A stretch of 64,000 nt of DNA from Oleiphilus sp. (GCA_006212045.1 PZPK01000013.1:1-64000), one strand, 5' to 3'. Positions 6,621-15,091 are shown, counted from the stretch's first letter. The notes: a model not told the origin generated them from the letters alone. Numbers and translations: made by a program.

Positions 6621-8138
6621 CTAATGGGTTTCGACCCGGATGTTGGCTTCAGCGATCTGACCCTGGCTGGCCTTCATAAAGCCCTGTCTGACCTCGTCCA
6701 GCGAGGCGATGGATAGCGCTTCAAAGTCATAGCTGCGTAATTCCAGAGGCAGGTCGTGATAAATGTTGTTGGTGCTGGCGAAGCAGGCGATGGTTTCGGA
6801 TTTGCCTTCCTCGTTGGCGTAAATATCGAAAGGCATATTCCCCGGCAACTGCAGTTGTGCGCCAGCGCTCAGGAAATTGTCATTCGCAAAACGGTTGGGG
6901 AAGAAGCGCTGAATCTCGCCGCTTGCATCCGAATAAAAGCAGAACAGGTAGGCCGAGCGGTTGCTGCTGGCGATAATCGACAGATTCTCTCCTGGCGCAA
7001 AGCGGTCTTTGCCTGAAGCTGTTTGCAGATTAAGGCTAATCGCATTACCACTTTCGGGGGCCGAATTACCTGCAGGTACTGCCGGCTTTTTACTGGGCGC
7101 CTGCGCCACGGTGGGTGCATTTTTACCGGTAAGCAGCGACTTGAAAGTGGGGTAGTCAATATTGCCTGTTTTGGGCAGGCCCGCGGCTTGCTGAAAGTCT
7201 TTGATGCCCAGAGTCATGGCCGCGGCCGCATCGGTCTGGCTCATCGGATAGTGGCCGCGAGCAATCAGCTGCGAGCGGACATAGGATTCCAACTCGCCAT
7301 GGGCGCGCATGGCGTAATACCAGTCTTCCATTTCGCGCACGATCTCGGGGGTGTCATCCGGAATGTCGATACACTGCCAGTAGGGTACTTTTACCAGTCG
7401 ACCGACCAGTTCGATACTGGCAAGTTCGATCAGGTTACGCAGGGCCTGTACAGTCGCGTCATTTTTGGCGACCTGAAAGTCGAAACTGATACCGGTTTTC
7501 TTGATCGTGGCATCGGTATCGGCACCTACGCCGGATTTGAACAGGACCACGGCATTGCTTGAGGTAACGCCGGGAATGACCGACAAATCTTCGGTTCGCA
7601 GAACGCTCAGATCAATACCGAGAATGGAGCCAGCGGTGCTGGCAGAGGCGCCCAGGCCCCATTTGGCAGCGGCCACTGACGCACCAACCTGCTCGCGCAC
7701 CACGCTGCTGTCGAGCTGGGATATCGAACCGCGAATATCATACTGTGGGATCACGTTGTATGCGGTTTGTGATCCGGCGGCGCCCAGAAACGAAATCAGG
7801 TTGCCCGAGTCGTTGCCAAACGGAATGAGCTTGACCGCGCGGCTGCGGCGGGTCATGTCAGACACCGCTGTAATGAGCATGTCTTTGGTACCGGCATTGA
7901 CCTTGCCTGTCTGGTCGGACAGATCTTCGACCAGCATGGAAATATCCTGCACGCCGTACTCGATCATCATGTTGTCCATGCAGCGCAGACCGGATGCAAA
8001 ATTGGTGATGGATTTATGAGGCGTGGCAGAAGGGCCGGTCTGCAATTTCTTGACTTCCTCATGCACAGATTGCTGTGTGGCACAGGCCGAAATCAGCCCG
8101 CACATCACAACCATGGATAGTTTCTTCAAAGTCCTCAT
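6621..8138 (-). CDS. CsgG-like secretion lipoprotein with peptidoglycan-binding-like and DUF4384 domains
   Basis: This 505-residue lipoprotein has lipobox LISAC (Cys19). Residues 47-250 follow the CsgG/HfaB plan: DISMLVEDLSDQTGKV then a helix KDMLITAVSDM, then YDIRGSISQLDS and two stretches rich in small and alternating residues (about 146-180 and 187-222) where CsgG has its membrane hairpins, then a final helix LIELASIELVGRL. Residues 284-335 look like a PG_binding_1 domain (YVRSQLIARGHYP...LGIKDFQQAAGLPKTG). Residues 365-500 match DUF4384 (FAPGENLSIIASSNRSAYLFCFYSD). CsgG forms the outer-membrane pore of curli export; E. coli CsgG is about 280 residues and lacks the two added domains. Homology is judged from pattern only. 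Confidence 0.75.
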   Translation of the reverse strand: MRTLKKLSMVVMCGLISACATQQSVHEEVKKLQTGPSATPHKSITNFASGLRCMDNMMIEYGVQDISMLVEDLSDQTGKVNAGTKDMLITAVSDMTRRSRAVKLIPFGNDSGNLISFLGAAGSQTAYNVIPQYDIRGSISQLDSSVVREQVGASVAAAKWGLGASASTAGSILGIDLSVLRTEDLSVIPGVTSSNAVVLFKSGVGADTDATIKKTGISFDFQVAKNDATVQALRNLIELASIELVGRLVKVPYWQCIDIPDDTPEIVREMEDWYYAMRAHGELESYVRSQLIARGHYPMSQTDAAAAMTLGIKDFQQAAGLPKTGNIDYPTFKSLLTGKNAPTVAQAPSKKPAVPAGNSAPESGNAISLNLQTASGKDRFAPGENLSIIASSNRSAYLFCFYSDASGEIQRFFPNRFANDNFLSAGAQLQLPGNMPFDIYANEEGKSETIACFASTNNIYHDLPLELRSYDFEALSIASLDEVRQGFMKASQGQIAEANIRVETH

Positions 8139-8165
8139 TTTCCTGTCCCCGATACCTTTTTTTGT

Positions 8166-8480
8166 CTAGCGTGTTGAGCGGCACTTGCCGGCTACGTTAA
8201 TGACATCACCTTTGATGACGGTGACATTTTCAACCTTGCGACCGCCGCCTTGAACGTTACCTACGTCCAGAGCTCCGCATTCGCTTCGGCGTTTTCTGGA
8301 TTCAGCCAGTTCTTCTTCCGACATGTTGGCTTCCAGCGCGCGTTGTTGCGCGACATGGCGCTGTACTTTGGCGTTGGAATCATCGTCCATAAAGTCACCA
8401 TCATGGCCCCAGATATCACCGGCCAGGCAGTTGGTGCTGGCGAGTGAAAGTAAAAACAGACTGCTGATTAACGTTTTCAT
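8166..8480 (-). CDS. Small secreted cysteine-containing protein
   Basis: This 104-residue protein has a signal peptide (MKTLISSLFLLSLASTNCLA). A charged helical stretch (SNAKVQRHVAQQRALEANMSEEELAESRKRR) comes next, then a beta-rich C-terminus with Cys residues in SECGAL and AGKC and the phrase VTVIKGDVINVAG. The ATG at 8480 has a GGGGGAACG ribosome site; a longer reading frame upstream lacks a signal peptide. It is 27 bases before the CsgG-like gene and so in its operon. The family is not recognised. A periplasmic chaperone or gatekeeper role is possible by position only. Confidence 0.7.
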   Translation of the reverse strand: MKTLISSLFLLSLASTNCLAGDIWGHDGDFMDDDSNAKVQRHVAQQRALEANMSEEELAESRKRRSECGALDVGNVQGGGRKVENVTVIKGDVINVAGKCRSTR

Positions 8481-8581
8481 GATCTTCGTTCCCCCTTTTT
8501 GCTCGGCCCATGTCCGAAAGTTTTCTGTAAAATCGGGGGCGGTATTCATCCCGATAGGCGTAAACCCGCCCCGATCATCGA

Positions 8582-8881
8582 CTAATCGGTAACTGACCCG
8601 ATATTGACTTCATTTTTGTTGGCAATACCTGTGTTGTTCTGGATAACCGCACCGGTTGTTACCTTGGTAGTGACGTTTCCGCCAACGCTTGTGCTTTTGC
8701 CCGTCACGGAACCGATATTGGCTTCGTTCTTGTTGGCAATGCCGGTGTTCTTTTGCAGAACAACGCCAGCCTTGACATCAGACTTCACGTTGCCTTTGAC
8801 GTCTGCCGCATGAACTGAAGCGGCGCCTGCCAAAAAAGTGCCGGCGATGAAGGCCGAAACGATGGTGTGTTTTAGTTTCAT
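8582..8881 (-). CDS. Small secreted curlin-like repeat protein, paralog C
   Basis: This 99-residue protein has a signal peptide (MKLKHTIVSAFIAG...SVHAA) and the same two-repeat mature part as paralogs A and B: VVLQKNTGIANKNEANIGSV and AVIQNNTGIANKNEVNIGSV joined by TGKSTSVGGN. It is the most divergent of the three, with NIG in place of xLG or xMG and more Lys and Thr. It is the first gene of the minus-strand cluster, upstream of the small secreted protein and the CsgG-like gene, as curli subunits can be. An AGAGGA ribosome site precedes the ATG. Confidence 0.88.
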   Translation of the reverse strand: MKLKHTIVSAFIAGTFLAGAASVHAADVKGNVKSDVKAGVVLQKNTGIANKNEANIGSVTGKSTSVGGNVTTKVTTGAVIQNNTGIANKNEVNIGSVTD

Positions 8882-9168
8882 TTTCTTGTCCTCTAGTATG
8901 TGGATTTTCCTTGTCCCTCAAACCTTTATCCTCTTGGATCAGGAGTACCTCATGCGGGACAATTTCATTAGACGGACATTGAACGGAAATTGAAATATTT
9001 TTTTCTCATAAATGTTAAATTCTTTATTAAATTTTCCGATAACTCTTCCGAATCAAAGGGATTCTGCGCCTGGCAACTGGTAATCGCAGGACGTCGATAG
9101 TACATTTGGCAGCACGTGTTTCGACCGGAGCGTCGGACCTTGGAATCTGTGGCAGACAGGGCGAAAGC
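8882..9168. promoter_or_regulatory. Divergent promoter region of the curli-like locus
   Basis: This 287 bp non-coding region separates minus-strand paralog C from the plus-strand sigma-factor gene. It is AT-rich between 8985 and 9045. On the minus strand it holds CGTTCA (complement of 8980-8985) and TGTCCC (complement of 8956-8961), elements shared with the blocks upstream of paralogs A and B, but here spaced six bases wider. No terminator is seen. It probably carries the promoters of both units. Confidence 0.6.
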
Positions 9169-10056
9169 ATGAAGGAAAATGACAGCGGGTTGGTATGGTC
9201 CGAAATTGTATTCGCACCAGAGTTCATGGCTGCCATCAATAAGCTTGCCGAACGCCGTTTTGGGCAGGGGGCGTTGGCTGAAGAAGCTGGCACTTATGTC
9301 ATCGAATATTTGTCGCGGGATGACTGGGAGAAGTGCAAATCCTTTCAGGGTAAGTCCCAGATCAAAACCTTTCTTTATACCCTGAGTAACAATGCCCTGG
9401 AGGAATTCTCCCGCAAGCGCTTTGGGCGGCCTCGTCCCCCGACCTGGTTACAGGAACTGGGCGATATGTGGATTAAGCTTTGGCGCAGCCTGTGTCTGGA
9501 ACGTCAGCCCTTGCCGACCCTGGTGGATCGTTACACACAGCGGGATTTCCGGGAGCCGCAAGCAGTAGAGCAGGCCGCCCGCGTGATCAAGGCGCGTATT
9601 CCTACCTGTGGCCAGTCTAACCGGGATACCGAACTGGCCGATGACATTGATCGTCTGAGTGACGCCCAGCAAGCCGAGCAGGCGCACTGCGACAGTGAAC
9701 AACCGGAATTCGAAAATCCTTTCTATGCCGAACTTCTGATGATGGTAAAAGCGGTCTGTAATGAAGATGTGGCCAATCATGACTTCCATCAGGAGGCTGC
9801 AAATCAGATGGATACCAGGGTTTCCGCCCAGCAGCAGAATCTGGAGTCCCTGCGCACGGCCCTGCAGTTGAACGACCAGGAAAAAATCATGTTGCGGATG
9901 ATCTTCGTCGAAGGTTTATCCAAATCGGCGACCTCCAAAGCACTGGGGTTGCCTGCGCATCAGGCCGGTCGCATGGTGAATGAGGCGCTCGATCGAATTT
10001 CACATGCGATTCAGAAGTGTGGTATCGAGATCGATGGCTTACTCGGGATGGCATAA
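9169..10056 (+). CDS. ECF-like RNA polymerase sigma factor
   Basis: This 295-residue protein has a sigma-70 region 2-like N-terminus: ALAEEAGTYVIEYL, then FQGKSQIKTFLYTLSNNALEEFSRKRFGR, where FQGKSQIKTFLY matches the usual F-G-x-S-x-x-T-W-L-Y. A region 4-like helix-turn-helix sits near the C-terminus (LRTALQLNDQEKIMLRMIFVEGLSKSATSKALGL). The linker of about 150 residues between them is unusually long for an ECF factor of ~190 residues. The ATG at 9169 is chosen because homology starts soon after; an upstream in-frame start at 9106 is possible. It is divergent from the curli-like operon and followed by a probable anti-sigma gene. Confidence 0.75.
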   Translation: MKENDSGLVWSEIVFAPEFMAAINKLAERRFGQGALAEEAGTYVIEYLSRDDWEKCKSFQGKSQIKTFLYTLSNNALEEFSRKRFGRPRPPTWLQELGDMWIKLWRSLCLERQPLPTLVDRYTQRDFREPQAVEQAARVIKARIPTCGQSNRDTELADDIDRLSDAQQAEQAHCDSEQPEFENPFYAELLMMVKAVCNEDVANHDFHQEAANQMDTRVSAQQQNLESLRTALQLNDQEKIMLRMIFVEGLSKSATSKALGLPAHQAGRMVNEALDRISHAIQKCGIEIDGLLGMA

Positions 10057-10131
10057 GATGATGAAAATATCTGTTCAGTTTTCCATGCCTGTCCGTCTAA
10101 CCCGATTGAACCAGACGAACCGGAGTACGTA

Positions 10132-11013
10132 ATGACCAAACCAGAAGATGCGCGTAAAGCAGCAGAAGCTTTATTGGCCCTCGGGATGACCCGTGAACAG
10201 GCCAAATTTTTGCCGCCCAGCGAAGAGGAAATGGCGCAGTTGCTTGATAGCGAAGCAGCGCAGGCGCTGGATCCGACCCGCAAGGCGCAGATCATGGATG
10301 CGATTGCCAATGACCCGGAAACCTTTTCGCGCTGGATGAACGCCGTCGACATGGCTAAAACTCTCCAGGTGGGCAACTTCGCCGAGAATGTCAGTTTCGA
10401 AACGAGTTCCGAACGACCAACGACCCTGGTATCACGCATTGGGCAGTTTCTGGCCGAACATGTGCGGGCTGTCATGGCCACAGGTGGCGCCGGTGTGGCC
10501 GTCGCATTCGCGGTCGTACTGATGCTACCGGTCGGCATGGATTCCCAGGTGTCGCGGCTCTATGATGATTTTGGCGGCCAGTGGGCTGCGCAACCCCAGA
10601 AGCTGGATGTGATTCGCAGTGGCAAAACACAGCAGCAAGCGGCTTTATCGATACCTGATCAACGCTTGAAAGAAGGCGTCGAAGCAGGTTTGGCGATGTT
10701 GGGCGAGGACTTCCGTATCACGCAGCTTAACCAAAGCAGCGTGACCGACACCTCATCTCTTGAGACAGAGCTGAGCGAATCCCTGTTTGCGCTTGGACAA
10801 ATCGCCGCGATCAGTCATTTCAAATGCTTCCTTGGCGCCGAGAAGGATTACTACTCGGCCAGCTGGGCGCTGATTCAAGACCTCGCACCTGCGATAAAAG
10901 CCGGAAGCGATGAAACCTCAAAAGCGCTGGCAAAAACACTGGACCGCAAGGGCAGTGCGGAAACCCAGGTATGTCGCATAGGCAAACAGGTTGTGGCGAG
11001 GGTTTCGCGCTGA
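10132..11013 (+). CDS. Single-pass membrane protein, probable anti-sigma factor
   Basis: This 293-residue protein has a cytoplasmic N-terminal region of ~110 mostly helical residues, one transmembrane segment (about 113-136, ATGGAGVAVAFAVVLMLPVG), and a periplasmic domain with two cysteines (HFKCFLG and TQVCRIG). This is the layout of membrane anti-sigma factors. It lies 75 bases after the sigma-factor gene, with a CGGAG ribosome site. I see no classical zinc-binding HxxxCxxC motif, so if it is an anti-sigma factor it is not of the ZAS type. The assignment rests on topology and neighbourhood. Confidence 0.6.
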   Translation: MTKPEDARKAAEALLALGMTREQAKFLPPSEEEMAQLLDSEAAQALDPTRKAQIMDAIANDPETFSRWMNAVDMAKTLQVGNFAENVSFETSSERPTTLVSRIGQFLAEHVRAVMATGGAGVAVAFAVVLMLPVGMDSQVSRLYDDFGGQWAAQPQKLDVIRSGKTQQQAALSIPDQRLKEGVEAGLAMLGEDFRITQLNQSSVTDTSSLETELSESLFALGQIAAISHFKCFLGAEKDYYSASWALIQDLAPAIKAGSDETSKALAKTLDRKGSAETQVCRIGKQVVARVSR

Positions 11014-11165
11014 GAATAAGGTGGCCAGTGATAACTTTGGCTTAAATTAAGCGCGAGTTTGTCTTCGGGATTACAGAATTACTTTGCTGATACTCGCTTC
11101 GACATTTGCGGCACTCGCTATTCTGACCTACTTTACAGGGACATAATAACGCCTGTGAGTCCTGT

Positions 11166-11936
11166 ATGAAGTATCTGATCCGGCACCTGATCCTCTCTTT
11201 AATAGTGTTATCCTCAAGCGCCAGCCTGATGGCTGATCAGAAAATCAAGGTAGCTTTCGGCAATGCACTTGCGCCCTGGGTGATGCCGGACAAGCATAAA
11301 GGCATTATCATTGAGATTATCGAAGCGGCGATGAATCCCTTGGGCTATGAGATTGAGAAGGTGTATCTGCCCTATGCACGTCGCTTAAAATCTTACAAAC
11401 TCGGTCGGGTTGATGTGGTTTCGGATATTAACCCGAATACCATAAAAGGCGAGCAGTTGGTCGGATTTTTTTCCGACATTGCCTATTCCTATGAAAACTT
11501 TGCCTACACTCTGAAAAAGAGAAATTTCCAATTCAAGTCCATGATGGATCTGTCCGATTACAGTATGTTGTCCTGGCAGGGCGCAACCTTACATTTGGGC
11601 GATGAATACGCAAAAATGGCCGAGAATAACCCTCTGTACAGTGAACACCATGATCAGTCTCTACAGGTCAAGATGCTTTATCTTGAGCGTGTTGACGTGG
11701 TTCAGATGGGCAAGCAGATTTTCGATTATTATCGAACGGAAGTAGGGCAGAAAGGAGAGATCGACACCTCGGGAGAGGTTGATCGTTTCGGTTTCTTTGG
11801 CGAAAGCCCCAACGGTTATCTGTTTCGAAATAACACGATGCGGGATGAATTTAATCAACGTTTAAAAGAATTAAAGGCCTCTGGAGATTATCAGCGCATA
11901 CTTGAGCGTTACCGCTATCAGCCCGCCAGCAATTAA
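11166..11936 (+). CDS. Periplasmic solute-binding protein, family 3-like
   Basis: This 256-residue protein has a signal peptide (cut near residue 23, SASLMA/DQ) and a bilobed binding-protein pattern: IKVAFGNALAPWVMPDKHKGIIIEIIEAA and LPYARRLKSYKLGRVDVVSDI, ending in FNQRLKELKASGDYQRILERY, typical of SBP_bac_3. No permease or ATPase gene is adjacent, so it may serve a distant transporter or a signalling protein. A second member of the same superfamily is at 17879-18646. The ligand cannot be read from the sequence. The ribosome site is weak. Confidence 0.75.
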   Translation: MKYLIRHLILSLIVLSSSASLMADQKIKVAFGNALAPWVMPDKHKGIIIEIIEAAMNPLGYEIEKVYLPYARRLKSYKLGRVDVVSDINPNTIKGEQLVGFFSDIAYSYENFAYTLKKRNFQFKSMMDLSDYSMLSWQGATLHLGDEYAKMAENNPLYSEHHDQSLQVKMLYLERVDVVQMGKQIFDYYRTEVGQKGEIDTSGEVDRFGFFGESPNGYLFRNNTMRDEFNQRLKELKASGDYQRILERYRYQPASN

Positions 11937-12197
11937 CATTGGCGTGCATGAATAGTTCTACGAAAACAGTGTGTTAAGCAAGTTTTCCTCGTCGGGCTTA
12001 TTTCGGCGATTGCGCAATTGAGGAAAGCTGAAAGTCTCAATCAGGCTTAATGAAGCGCATAGCCGGAACAAAAGTCAGGCAGAGGTTTCAAATCATGGTG
12101 CTTTCTGGCGCTACTCTGGCTGCGGGATTTGTGTCCTTCTCAATAGAGATACGGTCGGCCACAATAAGTACCCACATAAAAATAAAAAGGAGTTTCC

Positions 12198-13115
12198 GTG
12201 AGTATTCTGTCATCGATGTTTATCTCTTTTGCGGCTTTGTGGCTGATCCTGATCAACTTCGATCATGCCTTTATTGCACAGTTTGCGTTTTACAACGGCG
12301 TGTTTCAGGGCCTGCTGTTTTTGCTGGTGGCTAGTATTCCGCTGTGGCGCACGGGACGGATGTCTTTTGTGGATATTGCCTGGCCCTTTGGTGTGGCGTT
12401 GACTGGCGCACAGTTACTGTTCTATACCGAAGGCGAGGTGTTGCGTGCCACCATTGCAAGCGGTATTTATCTGGCGATTGGTTTACGAATGGGCATCGCG
12501 GCCGTCGCCATGGGCCGCAGTACGGGTGTGATTTTCAAACATGAGTTTCCCCGCTACAACTATCGTCGCCTGATGCTGGAACAAGCGGGGGTGAAACGCA
12601 TTCGGGCACATTTGCAGATGGAAGTGTGGATTCAGGGCCTGGCCAATGCTTCGGTGCTTTCGATTCCGGCATTGTTGATTGCGAGTAATGATGCGCCTGG
12701 CCTCGGTTTGCTTGAAATTCTGGGGTTCGGGCTTTGGGGCATCGCTTATGTGATTGAAAGTATTGCGGATACACAGAAGCTGCTGTTTATTTCCAAACAT
12801 CCCAAAAACGCTGTCTGCAATATCGGCTTGTGGCGTTTTAGCCGACACCCGAATTACTTTGCCGAGTGGCTGGTTTGGTGCGGACTAAGTATTGCGGCGC
12901 TACCTTCTCTGATGACATTATTGGAACAAATCAGTGGGCTATCCGGCGTGATTCTAATGCTGGGCCTTGCCGGTGTGGGTGTCACCATGTACCTCTGTTT
13001 GGTGCATTTAACCGGCGCGAAGCCCGCAGAATATTTCTCGGTGCGCAAGCGGGATGCCTATGCGGCGTATCAGGAAAAAACCGCTATGTTTTTTCCATGG
13101 TTTCCGAAAAAGTGA
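12198..13115 (+). CDS. DUF1295 integral membrane protein, steroid 5-alpha-reductase-like
   Basis: This 305-residue protein has several hydrophobic segments and the C-terminal signature NIGLWRFSRHPNYFAEWLVWCGL, characteristic of DUF1295 and related isoprenylcysteine-methyltransferase/steroid-reductase families. It is an inner-membrane enzyme that probably reduces or methylates a lipid; the substrate is unknown. The start is a GTG with a strong AAAAAGGAG ribosome site 7 bases upstream. The 261 bp before it (11937-12197) show no convincing gene. A GFA-family gene follows after 57 bases. Confidence 0.8.
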   Translation: MSILSSMFISFAALWLILINFDHAFIAQFAFYNGVFQGLLFLLVASIPLWRTGRMSFVDIAWPFGVALTGAQLLFYTEGEVLRATIASGIYLAIGLRMGIAAVAMGRSTGVIFKHEFPRYNYRRLMLEQAGVKRIRAHLQMEVWIQGLANASVLSIPALLIASNDAPGLGLLEILGFGLWGIAYVIESIADTQKLLFISKHPKNAVCNIGLWRFSRHPNYFAEWLVWCGLSIAALPSLMTLLEQISGLSGVILMLGLAGVGVTMYLCLVHLTGAKPAEYFSVRKRDAYAAYQEKTAMFFPWFPKK

Positions 13116-13172
13116 GCCTGCGTGTGCGTCGCCACTTCTTTTTTAGGGCATTAATTCCTCCAGGGTGAAAAG

Positions 13173-13556
13173 ATGATTTATCAAGGCAGTTGTCACTGCA
13201 AAGCCATTACGTTTGAAGTGGAAGCGCCAGAGCATATTGAAGCGGACTATTGCAACTGCTCGATTTGTTCCAAGTCGGGCTATTTGCATCTGATTGTTCC
13301 CCTCAAGAAGTTCAGACTCCTGACAGGAAAGGATGCCATCGCCACTTACAGCTACGGTTCAGGCATTGCCCAACATACCTTTTGCCGAGTCTGTGGAATC
13401 AAACCTTTCTATACGCCTCGCTCCAACCCCGATGGTGTGGATGTCAACGTACATTGCCTGGATACCGAGCCTTCGTCCGTTCGCATCACCGAGTTCGATG
13501 GCCGGAATTGGGAAAAGAACGCACATACTCTGGCGCATAAAAGCCGGTCGCCCTGA
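13173..13556 (+). CDS. GFA/CENP-V family zinc protein
   Basis: This 127-residue protein has the complete zinc-ligand set of the glutathione-dependent formaldehyde-activating (GFA) family: GSCHCKAITFEV, DYCNCSICSKSG and HTFCRVCGIKPFY. GFA members bind one structural and one catalytic zinc through seven cysteines, and some react with S-hydroxymethylglutathione, but most are of unknown role. Length fits the family. It has an AGGGTG ribosome site and no formaldehyde pathway partner nearby. Confidence 0.88.
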   Translation: MIYQGSCHCKAITFEVEAPEHIEADYCNCSICSKSGYLHLIVPLKKFRLLTGKDAIATYSYGSGIAQHTFCRVCGIKPFYTPRSNPDGVDVNVHCLDTEPSSVRITEFDGRNWEKNAHTLAHKSRSP

Positions 13557-13604
13557 ACTTCTGCCAAGAGATAGAAGCGGCAAATCCAGAACAAGTAGCC
13601 AATA

Positions 13605-14492
13605 TTAGCCAGTGCAACACTGCGGCCTGAAGGAAGCGCAAAGTTGTCGGAAGTAACCGGCATTGGCCGGGTAATGATTGCTTGATGAGAACAGGCCGAT
13701 AGCTTCGGGCTCATTGCGGCCATCAGGTGCGTAGTGAAACGTGCCGAATACCTGGTCCCAAAGAACGATGGCGTTACCGTAGTTTGAATTCGCTTCTGTT
13801 GTCTGGCTGGAGTGGTGCCAACGATGCACTTCGTTGGTGCTGAAGACGTAGTTCAGCAAGCCACTATTGAGACGAAGATTGGCGTGTTGCAGCATCAGAA
13901 CCGGCTGGCTGATCGCCAGGTAAGCCAGCAGGGCATCGGAAGGGAAGCCCAAAAGCATCGCTGGCAGCACGCCAATGCAGAAGTTCAGAATGTAGTTGAG
14001 CGGGTGGAAACGCAGGTTATTCAGGGTATAGAGTCGTTGGCTGCTGTGATGCATGGCGTGCAGTTGCCAAAGAGGCCGAGTACTATGATGCAGGCGGTGC
14101 GACCAGTATCTTCCCAGTTCAATAAGCAGTGTCACCAGAATGACTTGTACGAGAAACGGCAACGAGCCAACGAGGACAATCTCGCTCGGCAGGTTTAACC
14201 GGGCATACGCCGCAACGACGACCAAGGGAGCGAGCAATTTAATCAAGGGGTCTGTCAGGCCGACCAGAACCAGCGCACTGGTGAGATCGGTTCCGAGATC
14301 GCCCTGATTCTCGTTCCACTGGAGGCGATAGGGCATTACACGCTCCAGCACCATGGCGGTCAACAAGGTGAGCAGGGTTGCGGCGAATACGGCTAATTCA
14401 AGGTTCCATTCCAGTGTATAAGCGAGAGTAAAACCCAGTACGCTGCATACGAGTACGAATGCCAGCAGGGTGCGGGACAGGAACGACAACAT
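13605..14492 (-). CDS. Sterol desaturase/fatty-acid hydroxylase family membrane protein
   Basis: This 295-residue protein has four or more transmembrane segments and the histidine clusters of the di-iron hydroxylase superfamily: HRLHH, HAMHHS, NLRFHPLN and VHRWHH. The enzyme would hydroxylate or desaturate a lipid at the inner membrane. The ATG at 14492 is preferred over one 87 bases upstream because it has a GGAG ribosome site and begins the hydrophobic N-terminus. The MerR-family gene ends 37 bases upstream on the same strand, so it may control this gene. Confidence 0.85.
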   Translation of the reverse strand: MLSFLSRTLLAFVLVCSVLGFTLAYTLEWNLELAVFAATLLTLLTAMVLERVMPYRLQWNENQGDLGTDLTSALVLVGLTDPLIKLLAPLVVVAAYARLNLPSEIVLVGSLPFLVQVILVTLLIELGRYWSHRLHHSTRPLWQLHAMHHSSQRLYTLNNLRFHPLNYILNFCIGVLPAMLLGFPSDALLAYLAISQPVLMLQHANLRLNSGLLNYVFSTNEVHRWHHSSQTTEANSNYGNAIVLWDQVFGTFHYAPDGRNEPEAIGLFSSSNHYPANAGYFRQLCASFRPQCCTG

Positions 14493-14529
14493 CGTGTTTC
14501 TCCATTTGCAATGAGTTGAAACACCGAGT

Positions 14530-14937
14530 CTAAAGTCTCCCCTTAGTGGCAGAGTCAAGGGCTGCTTCATCCAATGCACAATCGGGGCTTTCGTTTAAAC
14601 AGTCCACAATGATGTTGTGATAGTTGGCGAGTGCCTGTTTCTGCGTTTGCAGCGCTTCAATCGTCTCGTCAATCTGTTGTTGTTTTTCCGCAATCATCAG
14701 GAGGATGGATTCCCAAGGAGACCTGCTGTCTGTCTGCTCCACGACACGTTTGATTTCCGACAACCTGAATCCGAGAGACTTGGCTTTCAGGATCAGCCTG
14801 ACCAGTGCAATATGTTGCCTGTGATAGGTTCTGTATTTGCCTGATCTGCCGACCTTATTCAGCAGGCCAAGGGCTTCATAATGCCGAATGGCCTTGATGG
14901 ATGCGCCTGTTAGTTCTGAAATTTGACCTATGAACAC
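14530..14937 (-). CDS. MerR-family transcriptional regulator
   Basis: This 135-residue protein has an N-terminal winged helix (IGQISELTGASIKAIRHYEALGLL, then YRTYHRQHIALVRLILKAKSLGFRLSEIKRVV) followed by a coiled-coil dimerisation helix (AEKQQQIDETIEALQTQKQAL). The C-terminus has a single Cys pair (DCLNESPDC) that might sense metal or redox state, but no clear CueR or ZntR signature is present. The start is GTG. It probably regulates itself and the downstream sterol-desaturase-like gene. Confidence 0.85.
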   Translation of the reverse strand: MFIGQISELTGASIKAIRHYEALGLLNKVGRSGKYRTYHRQHIALVRLILKAKSLGFRLSEIKRVVEQTDSRSPWESILLMIAEKQQQIDETIEALQTQKQALANYHNIIVDCLNESPDCALDEAALDSATKGRL

Positions 14938-15074
14938 CTTGCTTTTCCGTATGATAATTGGGTTTTACAGCAAGATTGCCAGTTTAGGGCCGTGAATTAA
15001 AGTTGGAAGCACCCCAAGCTAATTTTTTGTTCCCGATGATAGGCGTGGGCAACGCATGCGCCTATACTGAGGAA

Positions 15075-15091
15075 CCGGTGCAAGGCACCGG
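15075..15091. repeat. Perfect hairpin in the rimK leader
   Basis: CCGGTGC pairs with GCACCGG around a 3-base loop, about 46 bases before the rimK start. No T tract follows, so it is not a terminator. It may be a leader structure. Confidence 0.4.

Noticed and set aside
12050-12334. Plus-strand frame upstream of the DUF1295 gene
   Set aside because: It has no ribosome site or recognised motif, and overlaps the DUF1295 gene in another frame, whose GTG start has a strong AAGGAG site.
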